Shown one piece after another: positions 45,460 to 55,249 of a stretch of 64,000 bases of DNA. The position numbers and the translations under genes were made by a program. The notes under the pieces were generated by a model, which was given only the letters and a program-made list of their open reading frames with translations, was not told the DNA's origin and searched no databases. The first letter of the stretch is position 1. Each line of letters begins with the position of its first letter. Location: NCBI RefSeq assembly GCF_002836735.1, contig NZ_PJAS01000053.1, positions 1 through 64,000 of the forward strand, in the 5' to 3' direction. The DNA is from Psychrobacter sp. 4Bb (GTDB taxonomy: Bacteria; Pseudomonadota; Gammaproteobacteria; Pseudomonadales; Moraxellaceae).

Positions 45460-46032
45460 ATGACTTCACAAAACATGCCTTCAGAAGAAAACGCGATAGA
45501 CGTAGATCAAACAGATAGCTCGATAGCAACCGATACGGTCGCCGCTAATGATAGCGGCGCTAACATCTATATTAGTGCCGATAATGGCGTTGATTTGGCC
45601 GATATCTTTGAGCCTTATTTTCGTCCAGATGCAAACACTATCGTGTGCGGTGCATTAGATGACGAAAAAGTTGCAGCTTTAGCGAAATCGGGCGTCGAGC
45701 TGGTCATCAACCTGCAGCCTGATGACGAATTAAGCTTTGATGAGGCATCAGCAGTTGAGCAAGCAGGTATGCACTACGAACAGCTGCCTATCAGCGGTGC
45801 CAAAGAGCTAAAGCAGCTTAAGATATTGGCGTTTGATAATGTGCTACGTCAACATCATGGCAAAAAAGTCGCTATGCACTGTGGGTCGGGTAATAGAGTA
45901 GGAGCTGCAATAGCGCTGCGGGCAGGATGGTTGCGTGGACGTAAGATGGATACAGCGATGGAACGTGGTCGCAGTCATGGTTTGACCAAGCTTGAACAAG
46001 AAGTTCATAATCGTTTGCTAGTACCGCGTTAA
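45460..46032 (+). CDS. DUF442-type protein tyrosine phosphatase-like protein
   Basis: A 190-residue protein. After ~30 acidic, disordered residues, a DUF442/Blh-type phosphatase domain follows: TIVCGALDDEKVAALAKSG, VINLQPDDE and the P-loop HCGSGNRVGAA (~139-149) with catalytic Cys and Arg. The Cys-x4-Arg spacing is as in the beta-lactamase-hydrolase-like (Blh) group, where it often sits with sulfur-metabolism or lactamase-fold proteins. It lies right after maoC and is probably co-transcribed. The substrate is unknown. Confidence 0.82.
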   Translation: MTSQNMPSEENAIDVDQTDSSIATDTVAANDSGANIYISADNGVDLADIFEPYFRPDANTIVCGALDDEKVAALAKSGVELVINLQPDDELSFDEASAVEQAGMHYEQLPISGAKELKQLKILAFDNVLRQHHGKKVAMHCGSGNRVGAAIALRAGWLRGRKMDTAMERGRSHGLTKLEQEVHNRLLVPR

Positions 46033-46107
46033 CTAGATTTGTGGCATTGAATATTAGTGCTGTCTTAGACGTTGGCAAACTCTAAAAATACCATCGAAAT
46101 AAATAAT

Positions 46108-46137
46108 AAAAAAGGCGACCAATGGGTGGCCTTTTTT
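46108..46137 (+). terminator. Intrinsic terminator after the DUF442 gene
   Basis: AAAAAAGGC-ACC stem with one mismatch, loop AATG, GGTGGCCTTTTTT. Confidence 0.85.
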
Positions 46138-46243
46138 ATTGGTTCACAATTCATTTATACTGGTTCGAATATTTTATATAGCTTGTGTATTACTATCATC
46201 TTAAAAATAGAATAATTTATATCACTGGAGCAAGGTAATAATA

Positions 46244-47680
46244 ATGGATCATAATACAGAGAATTCTAATACACCCATAAACGCTGACTTTCAAAAAAGA
46301 TTACAGCAATTACTGACAGATTTACAGCTTGATGATGCACCTGCTGGCGGGGCTGTGGCCGTGTATCAAGCAGGTCAATGCATTGCGCAAGCCAGTACAG
46401 GTATGGCGCGTCCCGATATGTCGTGGCTACCCGATACGTTGGCAATTAACTTTTCTACTGGTAAAGGGGTATTGGCAACGTTGGTTCATGTGCTGGTTTC
46501 GCAGCAACTGATCGAATATGACAAACCTATTGCTCATTACTGGCCAGAGTTTGCTGCAAACGGCAAAGACCAAATTACCTTGCGACAAGTCATGTCACAT
46601 CAGGCCGATTTGTTTTCGATTCAAAGTATCGATGTCGATAGTGAGACAGTACTCGATTGGGATACGATGCTGAGCCATATTGCAGCGATGCCCATTACCT
46701 CTCCCGAAGATGCTACTAAGTATGACAGCGCTTATAGTGCATTGGTCTACGGTTGGGTATTGGGCGGCTTAGTAGAGGCGGTTACGAATCTACCGTTCGC
46801 TGCAGCACTGCGCCAGTATCTAACGGAGCCTTTGGGCATTGCCGACAGCTGCTATTTTGGTGTGCCAGATAGCAAAGTAGATCAGGTGGCAAAATTGGCC
46901 AAAGATTTTGAAGAAACAGAGGATACGAGCTCCCAATTAAAATCGAGACGCCAAAAACCAACCTTAAAAGTAGACTCTCAAGAAACTTTACGTACTTATG
47001 CAAGCTTACCTAGTTATCATTACTGGCAACAGAAAATGCTAAGTGACAAGCGTACAGCTGAGACGCAAAGTAGCCTTGATGACAGCCTTGATGAAAAGCT
47101 AGATAGCTCTGACAATGATAGCGTACAACCTATCTTAAATACGGCGCGTATCAATAGCTTATATTTCAATACCAGTCAGCTCAATCTAAAAAACTATAAG
47201 GCAGCGCTGATACCTGCTGGCAAACATGCTCTTGATTATCATAACCGCCAGACATTACAGGCTGTCATTCCAGCGGCAAATGGTGTCGCTTCTGCTAAAG
47301 CACTGGCAACGATTTACGCAATGCTCGCTAATGGCGGTATATGGCAAGGAAAGACGTTGATTGATAGTGCTACTTTTGAGCAGTTATCTACTCCGCAGGT
47401 TGAGGGTTTAGATGCGGTTATGCCAGCAGCTATGAAATGGCGATTGGGCTACCATAGATTATTTAGCTTGTATGCTAACAACGATGATACGGATAAGGGA
47501 ATGAGTCCTGCATTATCAGGATTTGGGCATATGGGATATAACAGTTCGGTTGCTTGGTGCGACCCTGAGCGCCAATTGTCATTCGCTTTTATCCATAATT
47601 TTGATACCACTATGCTCAATGACGTTCGTCAGTTTGCATTGACAGAAGCCGTCTTGAGCTGGGTAGAAGAGATGTTTTAA
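46244..47680 (+). CDS. Beta-lactamase-fold serine esterase (EstB type)
   Basis: A 478-residue serine hydrolase of the class C beta-lactamase/esterase VIII group. The nucleophile motif is STGK (Ser71, Lys74) and the general-base Tyr is probably Tyr164 in YSALVYG, followed by GFGHMGYNSS near the C-terminus. No signal peptide, so it is likely cytoplasmic and an esterase rather than an antibiotic-degrading beta-lactamase. A low-complexity insertion (~218-310, Ser/Asp/Lys-rich) interrupts the fold. It ends convergently with the antiporter gene. Confidence 0.9.
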   Translation: MDHNTENSNTPINADFQKRLQQLLTDLQLDDAPAGGAVAVYQAGQCIAQASTGMARPDMSWLPDTLAINFSTGKGVLATLVHVLVSQQLIEYDKPIAHYWPEFAANGKDQITLRQVMSHQADLFSIQSIDVDSETVLDWDTMLSHIAAMPITSPEDATKYDSAYSALVYGWVLGGLVEAVTNLPFAAALRQYLTEPLGIADSCYFGVPDSKVDQVAKLAKDFEETEDTSSQLKSRRQKPTLKVDSQETLRTYASLPSYHYWQQKMLSDKRTAETQSSLDDSLDEKLDSSDNDSVQPILNTARINSLYFNTSQLNLKNYKAALIPAGKHALDYHNRQTLQAVIPAANGVASAKALATIYAMLANGGIWQGKTLIDSATFEQLSTPQVEGLDAVMPAAMKWRLGYHRLFSLYANNDDTDKGMSPALSGFGHMGYNSSVAWCDPERQLSFAFIHNFDTTMLNDVRQFALTEAVLSWVEEMF

Positions 47681-47721
47681 TAATGCTATTTTTAATCGCG
47701 AATTTATTCTATTTCAAATAT

Positions 47722-47751
47722 AAGCAGCATTAATTTTAATGCTGCTTTTTT
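47722..47751. terminator. Terminator overlapping the antiporter stop codon
   Basis: AAGCAGCATTA stem, loop ATTT, TAATGCTGCTT, T-run. The minus-strand antiporter stop codon (47736-47738) is within it. Confidence 0.88.
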
Positions 47752-48983
47752 GGTGTCATTTTAAGCAATCTTGATGCGCTGAGACCATGGATAAAGATAG
47801 AAGTCAAAATGACAATCGAACAGACAATCCACAATTTGAGCGCATCTTCATCCGCGAAGAAACCTTGATTGAGCGCATAGGACAGATAATACAAAGTACC
47901 GATACCGCGAATACCCAAAGCCGATATTGCGTATTTCTCGGTATGTGGTAAGTTCAATCCTGATAAAGCAATAAATCCACCAATTGGACGTATAAGTAGT
48001 AAGAAGGTAAAGCTGACAATATAGACGCGCCATGTCAACTCGACGCCTGCCTGTAACCCTTGACCGAGGAACATGCCAAAGATAACTAGCACTAATGACA
48101 TCAATAAGCCTTCTGATTGCTCAGCGAAATCATGCAGTTTTTGGTGATAAGTATGCTCACACTCCGAGCGACGAAACGCAAATGCGGCCACGAATACAGC
48201 GATGAAGCCATAACTGTGTACATACTCTGCAAGACCATAGGCTAGTAGCGTCAATGCAATAACCACATAACCTTGCGAGATGGTAGTCTCACGGGTATGT
48301 TTAGAAAATACGACTTTGGCCAATAATTTACCAACCAATACACCCACCACTACGCCTGCGCCAATCTTCCATAAGACATCATGAGTAAACCACGACCATA
48401 GCATCTCGTAAGTAAAGGTTTTGCCTTCACTGAACGCTTCTGCGATCTTAATCGCTAGATACACAAACGGAAAAGCCAGACCATCGTTCAACCCTGCCTC
48501 TGACGTTAAGGTAAAGCGCGGTGTGTCTTCTCCTCCTGTATTGGGAGGTCCCACTTGAATGCTCGAAGCTAACACGGGATCAGTAGGTGCTAACACTGCA
48601 CCCAACAGAATAGCAGCACCAAGACTTAAACCAAACGCGTAATATCCCAAGACTGCCATCGCAAAAATACCAATAGGCATGGTAATGAGTAGCAGTCTTA
48701 CTGTTGGTCGCCACAATCGCCAAGACAACTCAGTGTCGATTTTAATACCAGCACCAACCAATGAGACCAATACAACAATCTCAGTCAGTTTTTCGATGAG
48801 TAAACCGTTATCAAGTGGGTCTAAAAAGGATAAAGACGTCCACCAGTAGCCCATCATCAGACCGAAGCTGACTTGGAGCATCGGTAATGAGATAGAGGTG
48901 CGCTTAAAAATAACAGGAAACAATGCCCCTAGTAAAAAGGCAATCCCGCAGATTAATAAGAATAAGTTATATTTTTCAATCAT
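47736..48983 (-). CDS. Monovalent cation:proton antiporter, CPA1 (NhaP) type
   Basis: A 415-residue inner-membrane exchanger with about 12 helices. Family residues are the transport-site Asp in LAPTDPVLASS, Asn-Asp in SEAGLNDGLAFPF, and the conserved Arg in FRRSE and LLIRPIGG. It would exchange Na+ or K+ for H+, giving salt and pH tolerance. The gene is monocistronic, after the ilvD terminator. Confidence 0.92.
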   Translation of the reverse strand: MIEKYNLFLLICGIAFLLGALFPVIFKRTSISLPMLQVSFGLMMGYWWTSLSFLDPLDNGLLIEKLTEIVVLVSLVGAGIKIDTELSWRLWRPTVRLLLITMPIGIFAMAVLGYYAFGLSLGAAILLGAVLAPTDPVLASSIQVGPPNTGGEDTPRFTLTSEAGLNDGLAFPFVYLAIKIAEAFSEGKTFTYEMLWSWFTHDVLWKIGAGVVVGVLVGKLLAKVVFSKHTRETTISQGYVVIALTLLAYGLAEYVHSYGFIAVFVAAFAFRRSECEHTYHQKLHDFAEQSEGLLMSLVLVIFGMFLGQGLQAGVELTWRVYIVSFTFLLLIRPIGGFIALSGLNLPHTEKYAISALGIRGIGTLYYLSYALNQGFFADEDALKLWIVCSIVILTSIFIHGLSASRLLKMTPKKQH

Positions 48984-49162
48984 AAGGTTTACGCACGTCG
49001 TTATGTTTTAAGGGTCGATTTTATGAGGGTAATTCTATATATTGATGACAATTAACAGCAATAGTTGATAGTCAGTCACTGATACTCTTTATCATGACGT
49101 CAAAATAAAATAATTACCGCAAAAAATAGTTATCAAAACGACAGCTACGTTGTTTTTTGGTG

Positions 49163-49189
49163 AAAAAAAAGCCTGCATTGCGCAGGCTT
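49163..49189 (-). terminator. Intrinsic terminator after ilvD
   Basis: Eight-bp stem AAGCCTGC/GCAGGCTT, five-base loop, then an eight-T run on the minus strand. Confidence 0.92.
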
Positions 49190-49233
49190 AATATGTTTTT
49201 ATCAGTATGTCTGGAGCATTGATAGCTTACAGA

Positions 49234-51120
49234 CTAGCGCTCCACTTGACTCACGTCACGTACGGCACCAGTATCAGCGCTGGTAGTCATAGCCGCATAA
49301 GCACGTAATGCTGGCGAGACATGACGATCACGGTTGACAGGCTTCCATGCATCACGACCACGCGCTTCCATAGCTTCTCGGCGAGCAGCTAAGTCTGCAT
49401 CGCTTACTTGCATGTTGATGGTACGATTTGGGATATCGATATGAATACTATCGCCTTCTTCAACCAAACCAATCGCACCGCCTTCAGCAGCTTCTGGGCT
49501 AGCATGACCAATTGATAGACCTGATGTACCACCAGAGAAACGACCATCAGTCAGTAGGGCGCATTCTTTACCCAATCCTTTTGACTTGAGATAAGTCGTT
49601 GGATAAAGCATTTCTTGCATACCAGGGCCGCCTTTAGGGCCTTCGTAGCGAATGATGACCACATCGCCTGCAACGATTTGATCAGCCAATACCGCAGCAA
49701 CCGCATCATCTTGTGATTCAAATAGTCGCGCACGACCAGTAAAGGTCAAGATGCTTTCGTCAACGCCTGCAGTTTTGACCACGCAGCCGCGCTCAGCGAT
49801 ATTGCCATATAGTACGGCTAAGCCGCCATCTGTAGAGTAGGCGTGTTTGGCACTACGGATACAGCCTGACTCACGGTTGACGTCGAGGTTTGACCACTCT
49901 TTTGATTGTGAAAACGCTTCTGTGGTACGTACGCCACCAGGAGCAGCAAGGAAGCGAGCGCGTGCCTCATGATTGTCAGGGTTCATGATGTCCCACTTAT
50001 CGATCGCTTCTTTCATCGTGGCGCTATGGATAGTTGGCACGTCAGTTTTTAGTAACTCAGCGCGATCAAGCTCAGCGAGTAATGCAAAGACACCGCCAGC
50101 ACGATGCACATCTTCCATATGGTATTTCTGTGAGGCAGGGGCTACTTTTGCCAGACAAGGTACACCGCGACTTAAACGGTCAATATCAGCCATCTTAAAA
50201 TCGATCTCTGCTTCATTGGCCGCAGCAAGTAGATGCAAGATGGTATTGGTTGAACCACCCATAGCGATGTCTAAGCTCATGGCATTTTCAAAAGCGGCTT
50301 TGGTAGCGATAGAGCGTGGTAGCACAGAGTCATCATCTTGCTCATAACGACGCTTAGCAAGCGACACAATGGTACGACCCGCTTCTAAAAATAGCTCGCG
50401 GCGCAATGAATGAGTAGCTAGCAGTGAGCCATTACCTGGTAGTGCTAGGCCTAAAGCTTCGGTCAAGCAGTTCATCGAGTTGGCGGTAAACATACCAGAG
50501 CACGAACCACAAGTAGGGCAGGCTGAGGCTTCGATAGCGGCGACGTCTTCATCACTGATGCTATCATCAGCCGCGTCCATCATGGCATCGACAAGGTCAA
50601 GTTTGCGAACAGCGCTACTGTCACTACTATCGGTATTGTGGCTCTTACCAACGGTACTGGCTAAGATTTTGCCTGCTTCCATTGGCCCACCTGAGATAAA
50701 TACCACTGGAATGTTAAGGCGCATGGCGGCCATCAACATACCCGGAGTGATTTTGTCACAGTTAGAAATACAAACTAGCGCATCTGCACAGTGGGCATTG
50801 ACCATATACTCGACAGAATCAGCGATCAAATCACGACTTGGTAGCGAGTACAACATACCGCTATGGCCCATCGCAATACCATCATCGACCGCAATGGTAT
50901 TGAACTCTTTTGCAACGCCGCCTGCTTGCTCAATCTCACGGGCGACCAGTTGTCCAAGGTCTTTTAGATGCACATGGCCGGGTACAAACTGGGTAAAAGA
51001 GTTAGCAATCGCAATGATTGGCTTGCCAAAGTCGCCGTCAGTCATGCCGGTTGCACGCCATAATGCGCGCGCGCCTGCCATATTACGACCGCCGGTAGAG
51101 GTTTTTGAGCGATAATCCAT
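49234..51120 (-). CDS. ilvD: Dihydroxy-acid dehydratase
   Basis: IlvD dehydrates 2,3-dihydroxy-acids in isoleucine and valine synthesis and carries a [4Fe-4S] cluster. The 628-residue protein opens [20 protein letters not shown]. Cluster ligands are in [11 protein letters not shown] and [16 protein letters not shown]. Other motifs are [20 protein letters not shown] and [16 protein letters not shown]. The frame extends to 51162, but AAGGA 7 bp before the ATG at 51120 and the family N-terminus fix the start. No leader peptide with Ile/Val/Leu runs is visible upstream. Confidence 0.97.
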   Translation of the reverse strand: MDYRSKTSTGGRNMAGARALWRATGMTDGDFGKPIIAIANSFTQFVPGHVHLKDLGQLVAREIEQAGGVAKEFNTIAVDDGIAMGHSGMLYSLPSRDLIADSVEYMVNAHCADALVCISNCDKITPGMLMAAMRLNIPVVFISGGPMEAGKILASTVGKSHNTDSSDSSAVRKLDLVDAMMDAADDSISDEDVAAIEASACPTCGSCSGMFTANSMNCLTEALGLALPGNGSLLATHSLRRELFLEAGRTIVSLAKRRYEQDDDSVLPRSIATKAAFENAMSLDIAMGGSTNTILHLLAAANEAEIDFKMADIDRLSRGVPCLAKVAPASQKYHMEDVHRAGGVFALLAELDRAELLKTDVPTIHSATMKEAIDKWDIMNPDNHEARARFLAAPGGVRTTEAFSQSKEWSNLDVNRESGCIRSAKHAYSTDGGLAVLYGNIAERGCVVKTAGVDESILTFTGRARLFESQDDAVAAVLADQIVAGDVVIIRYEGPKGGPGMQEMLYPTTYLKSKGLGKECALLTDGRFSGGTSGLSIGHASPEAAEGGAIGLVEEGDSIHIDIPNRTINMQVSDADLAARREAMEARGRDAWKPVNRDRHVSPALRAYAAMTTSADTGAVRDVSQVER

Positions 51121-51340
51121 GTGATATTCCTTACAAATAGGCGGGGTTATAAAAATGTGCACCCTCAGTTTTAATAGGGATAGTGTGCTTTTTATAGAGA
51201 GTGAGTACTAGTGAATAATACTAATTCGTTACCATACCATTAGATATGAATAACTAAAAACAATATGCTAATAATAGTGAATTAATAATAACGAATTAAT
51301 AATCATAAGCGATGAGCGAAAAAACCGTTATTCAAAATAG

Positions 51341-52102
51341 CTACTCAATACGTTCTAATATGGCTTTATCAAACCAAGGAAGATCAGCTTTGTCTGCTTC
51401 TAGTTTTACAATGGTTGCAAGCGCATGAGTAGCCAGTAGCTGTTGATAATCGCCACTAGCGTCAATCGTCAGCAATGATTCGGTAGGTAGTGCTTGCGTG
51501 TTAGGGTTTAGCTCGTCAATACTAATTAATATTTGCTTATTGTTTTTATAGAGGACGTCTACACGACCAAAAAACTGCCAGTCTTTAAAAGCGGCAATAA
51601 TAGCGTCGGCGGCATCCTTGGTATATACCTGCTGCGTCTCTTTACCCGTATTGGTCCAATGTAGGCGTACAGCCAATTGCAATGCCTCACTAAAGACGAC
51701 CAATGAGCCGATAATTTTCACATGCCAAGGGCTGGTCAGCAGCTCCTCGTCAATGCCGATTAATTTGGCAGCCTCATGAGCCGACATGGGTGTGTTGAAT
51801 TGAATTAGTAGCTCAGGAGTAAGCGGGTGCGTTTGTTTGATCGCATCATCTAAACTGTCATAGTGATACAAAAAAGGCAGTGGCAAATCTTGCGTGACAG
51901 TCTTCTTTATAATTTTACAATTGTGTATCTGCCAGCTGATGGCTTTATCAGTCAATGCTTCTGCTAATATGATAGCGTTCGGATCGATGGTTTGAGTATC
52001 ACTTTCACTCTCAATATCAGAGTATTCTTCCTGATTATCAAGGGTTATAGCAGTGTTATCCATATCTGGTTCAGTCGGCAAAGTAGGCAAATCCATAAAC
52101 AT
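51341..52102 (-). CDS. Hypothetical acidic protein
   Basis: A 253-residue cytoplasmic protein that I do not recognise. It starts with a 45-residue acidic, disordered lead (DMDNTAITLDNQEEYSDIE), then an alpha/beta region with LPLPFLYHYDSLDDAI, a helix-turn-like AHEAAKLIGIDEELL, and a C-terminal part with repeated strand-turn-strand features such as VDVLYKNNKQILISIDEL. No signal peptide or membrane segment. Codon use is like that of its neighbours. ATGs at 52096 and 52063 are alternative starts. It is unidirectional with ilvD, 220 bp upstream. Confidence 0.75.
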   Translation of the reverse strand: MFMDLPTLPTEPDMDNTAITLDNQEEYSDIESESDTQTIDPNAIILAEALTDKAISWQIHNCKIIKKTVTQDLPLPFLYHYDSLDDAIKQTHPLTPELLIQFNTPMSAHEAAKLIGIDEELLTSPWHVKIIGSLVVFSEALQLAVRLHWTNTGKETQQVYTKDAADAIIAAFKDWQFFGRVDVLYKNNKQILISIDELNPNTQALPTESLLTIDASGDYQQLLATHALATIVKLEADKADLPWFDKAILERIE

Positions 52103-52329
52103 AGCGTTGTTAAAATAGAGGGCTAATATAACATTTAAAAGGTATGACTCGCCAATAAATTAGTGAGCTAGCATGGTTGGAATATGGCTTGATATTTTTC
52201 AAATTCGGTTGTCATACTGACTTGTACTAAAGTTATATTTCGTCCACTATATGACAGATGCTTTTATCTATTTTGGATAGCTATTGAGCTATTAATTAAC
52301 TAATAATAAAACTCTTAAAGGAAAAAATA

Positions 52330-52770
52330 ATGACTGAAGTAAATCAAAAGACTGCTTATGACGACAATAATATTTTTGCCAAAATGTTAGATGGTGATAT
52401 TCCATATCACAAAGTATATGAAGATGATAAAACGCTCGCCTTTATGGATATCATGCCACAAGCAGAAGGCCATGTATTGGTGATACCGAAGCAAAAAGCT
52501 GTTGATTTGGCCGATCTTGAGCCAGAGTATGCCGCTGCTGTATTAATGACCTCTAAAAAGGTCATGCAAGCCCAACGTCAAGTGTTCGAGCGTGAAGGCG
52601 TTATCCAAATGCAGTTAAATGGCTCACAAGCAGGTCAAACAGTCTTTCATTATCATGTGCACCTCATTCCATCAAGTATCCATGAATTGGGTCGTCATGC
52701 AGTAACCCAAGCTGATAATAATGATTTGGCAAATATTGCGCAGAAGTTGGCGGCAGTGATTGATGCCTAG
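52330..52770 (+). CDS. HIT-family nucleotide hydrolase (Hint type)
   Basis: A 146-residue purine-nucleotide-binding hydrolase. It has the histidine triad HYHVHLIP near residue 115, preceded by GQTVFHYH, and the FAKMLDGDIPYHKVYEDD and PQAEGHVLVIPKQ motifs of HIT proteins. It hydrolyses adenosine phosphoramidates or AMP-lysine-like substrates; the exact one is not evident. AAAGGAAAAAATA precedes the ATG. Monocistronic, with a terminator just downstream. Confidence 0.92.
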   Translation: MTEVNQKTAYDDNNIFAKMLDGDIPYHKVYEDDKTLAFMDIMPQAEGHVLVIPKQKAVDLADLEPEYAAAVLMTSKKVMQAQRQVFEREGVIQMQLNGSQAGQTVFHYHVHLIPSSIHELGRHAVTQADNNDLANIAQKLAAVIDA

Positions 52771-53082
52771 ATAGGAACTAGATTGCTTCTGTTTAGGTAC
52801 AACAAATACTGGTATTTACGAATTAGCGAGTGTTTACAGGTTAGAAACTATTAAAATAGAATATATATACAATCAAAAGGCAGCTAGCAAGCTGCCTTTT
52901 TTATTTTCTTGGTAATATTCATGTAACATTCGTTAAAGTCGTGTTACGAGTTGAACGCTTGTCTAGGGTTTTGGAAAAGAGTGTGATAATTATTATAACC
53001 ATTCACACACATTTTCTAATCTTTGCCTTAATTAAAACTTTCTATAAAAAGGCATCGTCAACTTTTGAGGATATTATCTTTC
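52771..53082. other. Intergenic region, HIT gene / BCCT transporter
   Basis: About 310 bp containing the HIT terminator (52875-52902) and then the presumed promoter of the BCCT gene. I see no clear BetI-type dyad. Confidence 0.4.
52875..52902 (+). terminator. Intrinsic terminator after the HIT gene
   Basis: Perfect AAAAGGCAGC/GCTGCCTTTT stem, six-base loop, extra T residues. Confidence 0.93.
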
Positions 53083-55128
53083 ATGAGTAAATTACCTCGT
53101 TCGACTATTTTATTACCAGTCTTTGTACCTGCAGCCATTATTATGCTGCTATTGGTCATTGGTACGGCTATCAATCCTGAAGCAGCGGGTGCTCTGTTTA
53201 GTGATGTGCTTAGTTTTACGACTGAGACATTCGGCTGGTTTTATATGCTGGCAGTGGCACTGTTTTTGATGTTCATTATTGTACTGGCGTTTTCGTCTTA
53301 TGGCAGTATCAAGCTGGGCCCTGATCATGCTGAAGCGGAGTACGGATTCCTTGAATGGTTTGCCATGCTGTTTTCGGCAGGTTACGGGATTGCGCTACTG
53401 TTTTATGGGGTAGCGGAACCAGTAATGCACTTTTCTAGTCCGCCAATGTCGGATCCGCAGACTATCGCCGCGGCAAAAGAGGCGATGCAAATTGCGTATT
53501 TCCATTGGGGCTTTCATATTTGGGCGATTTATGGTGTCGTTGGTTTATCACTAGCTTATTTTGCATTTCGTCATGGTTTACCACTATCAATACGCTCGAC
53601 GCTATACCCGATTATCGGTGACAGGATTCATGGCCCTATCGGTCATACAGTCGATGTGTTTGCGATATTAGGTACGATGTTTGGTATTGCTACCAGTCTT
53701 GGCTTATCAGTGTCGCAAATCAATGCAGGTCTAAACTACTTGTTACCTGATATTATCCCCGTGAATACTACCATACAGGTCGTGGCGATTGCATTAGTGA
53801 CATCAGCAGCACTGGTGTCCGTATTGGCAGGGATGGACAAAGGGGTAAAACGCTTGTCTATTCTAAATATGGTATTGGCAACCGCGTTGATGGTGTTTGT
53901 ATTTGTAGTAGGGCCGACGATCTTTATCCTAAATGCCTTTATGGAAAATACAGGCAGCTATTTGGGTAATATCGTTGAGCGTACCTTTAGCTTGCAGGCA
54001 TACGAGAATAGCAATTGGATCGGCAGCTGGACCTTGTTTATTTTTGCATGGACGATTGCATGGGCACCTTTTGTAGGTCTGTTTATCGCCAAGATCAGCC
54101 GTGGCCGTACCATCCGTGAGTTCGTATTGGGTGTGATGCTGGTACCGACTTTCTTTACATTCTTTTGGTTTTCGGTGTTTGGCGATACCGCACTACATAT
54201 GATTATGGTCGATGGTTATACCTCATTAATTAGTGAAGTACAAAACAACCAAGCGATTGCTTTGTTTAAACTGTTAGAGAATCTACCTTTTACTGAATTT
54301 GTGTCGTCGTTGACCATTTTATTGATTATTACCTTTTTTGTGACGTCATCGGATTCTGGCTCATTGGTAATCGACTCGCTAGCGGCAGGTGGTCGCAGTG
54401 ATACACCATGGTGGCAGCGTAGCTTTTGGGTAGTGACTGAAGGTGCTGTCGCAGCAGTATTGCTACTTGCAGGTGGTTTAGAAGCCCTACAAACAGCGGC
54501 TATCGTTAGTGCATTACCATTTGCGATTATTATTCTGATTTCTATGTTTGGTATGTGGCGTGCGCTGCGTATCGAAGGACATCGTAATCAAAGCCTTGGT
54601 AATGACAACAGATTGCCGCCGCATCTACTCAAACCGTCTGCATGGCGCGAGCGTATCGATTATATGACCGATAAGCCAACGCGTGAAAAGGTCTTAAGTT
54701 ATATTAAAGAAGTAGTTATGCCTTCGATGATGGAGGTGTCGTCTAAATTTGCAGAAACCGGCTGGACGACTGAGGTCAATTATGATGCGGTCAATAACCG
54801 AGCTGTATTAGAGCTACAGCGCGGTGACGATGTCGAGTTTTGGTATGAGGTGCGCTTATCAGAGCATGATGCGCCTGATTATTATACTGAAGACAGCGCA
54901 GATACCTTGCCACAAGAGCACCATCATCGCGCTGAGGTGTATCTACGCCGTGGTGGTCAGACCTATGACTTATACGGCTACAAATCTGAATCAGTGATTA
55001 ATGACATTATTGATCAGTTTGAGAAGTATTTACATTTCCTCAATGTATCACCTGATAGTCTGCCGTGGCGCATGCAAGAGCATGATGATGACATCACGCT
55101 AGAGCAGGGCAGTGTGCTTGATAAATAA
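53083..55128 (+). CDS. betT: BCCT-family choline/betaine transporter (BetT-like)
   Basis: A 681-residue sodium- or proton-coupled transporter for choline or related quaternary amines. Twelve helices lie in residues ~10-500. Family motifs are KLGPDHAEAEYGFLEWFAML, GYGIALLFYGVAEP, the helix-8 signature FIFAWTIAWAPFVGLFIAKI followed by SRGRTIREF, and SDSGSLVIDSL. A long C-terminal cytoplasmic domain (~500-681) is present, as in BetT, where it serves osmosensing. The frame reaches 53065 as TTG; the ATG at 53083 has GAGGA ten bases upstream. No betA/betB is adjacent, so choline versus another substrate is uncertain. Confidence 0.88.
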   Translation: MSKLPRSTILLPVFVPAAIIMLLLVIGTAINPEAAGALFSDVLSFTTETFGWFYMLAVALFLMFIIVLAFSSYGSIKLGPDHAEAEYGFLEWFAMLFSAGYGIALLFYGVAEPVMHFSSPPMSDPQTIAAAKEAMQIAYFHWGFHIWAIYGVVGLSLAYFAFRHGLPLSIRSTLYPIIGDRIHGPIGHTVDVFAILGTMFGIATSLGLSVSQINAGLNYLLPDIIPVNTTIQVVAIALVTSAALVSVLAGMDKGVKRLSILNMVLATALMVFVFVVGPTIFILNAFMENTGSYLGNIVERTFSLQAYENSNWIGSWTLFIFAWTIAWAPFVGLFIAKISRGRTIREFVLGVMLVPTFFTFFWFSVFGDTALHMIMVDGYTSLISEVQNNQAIALFKLLENLPFTEFVSSLTILLIITFFVTSSDSGSLVIDSLAAGGRSDTPWWQRSFWVVTEGAVAAVLLLAGGLEALQTAAIVSALPFAIIILISMFGMWRALRIEGHRNQSLGNDNRLPPHLLKPSAWRERIDYMTDKPTREKVLSYIKEVVMPSMMEVSSKFAETGWTTEVNYDAVNNRAVLELQRGDDVEFWYEVRLSEHDAPDYYTEDSADTLPQEHHHRAEVYLRRGGQTYDLYGYKSESVINDIIDQFEKYLHFLNVSPDSLPWRMQEHDDDITLEQGSVLDK

Positions 55129-55212
55129 TGCATGGGATTTATTAAAAACGAGTAATGCTTATGCAAGCTATTCACGTTAAGCGCTTGCAATAAACGCAGG
55201 AATCCTTAGAAT

Positions 55213-55246
55213 AACGGCTTGTTTTCCTTACAAATCAAGCCGTTTT
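55213..55246 (+). terminator. Intrinsic terminator after the BCCT gene, directly before dusB
   Basis: Arms AACGGCTTG and CAAGCCGTT with a 14-base loop, followed by TTCTT and then the dusB ATG at 55250. Confidence 0.75.
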
Positions 55247-55249
55247 CTT

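Noticed and set aside
46244-47680. Antibiotic-resistance beta-lactamase
   Set aside because: No signal peptide and an esterase-type motif layout; resistance is not supported.
51279-51303. Ile/Val leader peptide or regulatory repeat before ilvD
   Set aside because: Only a short AT-rich direct repeat GAATTAATAAT; no leader ORF with branched-chain codon runs.
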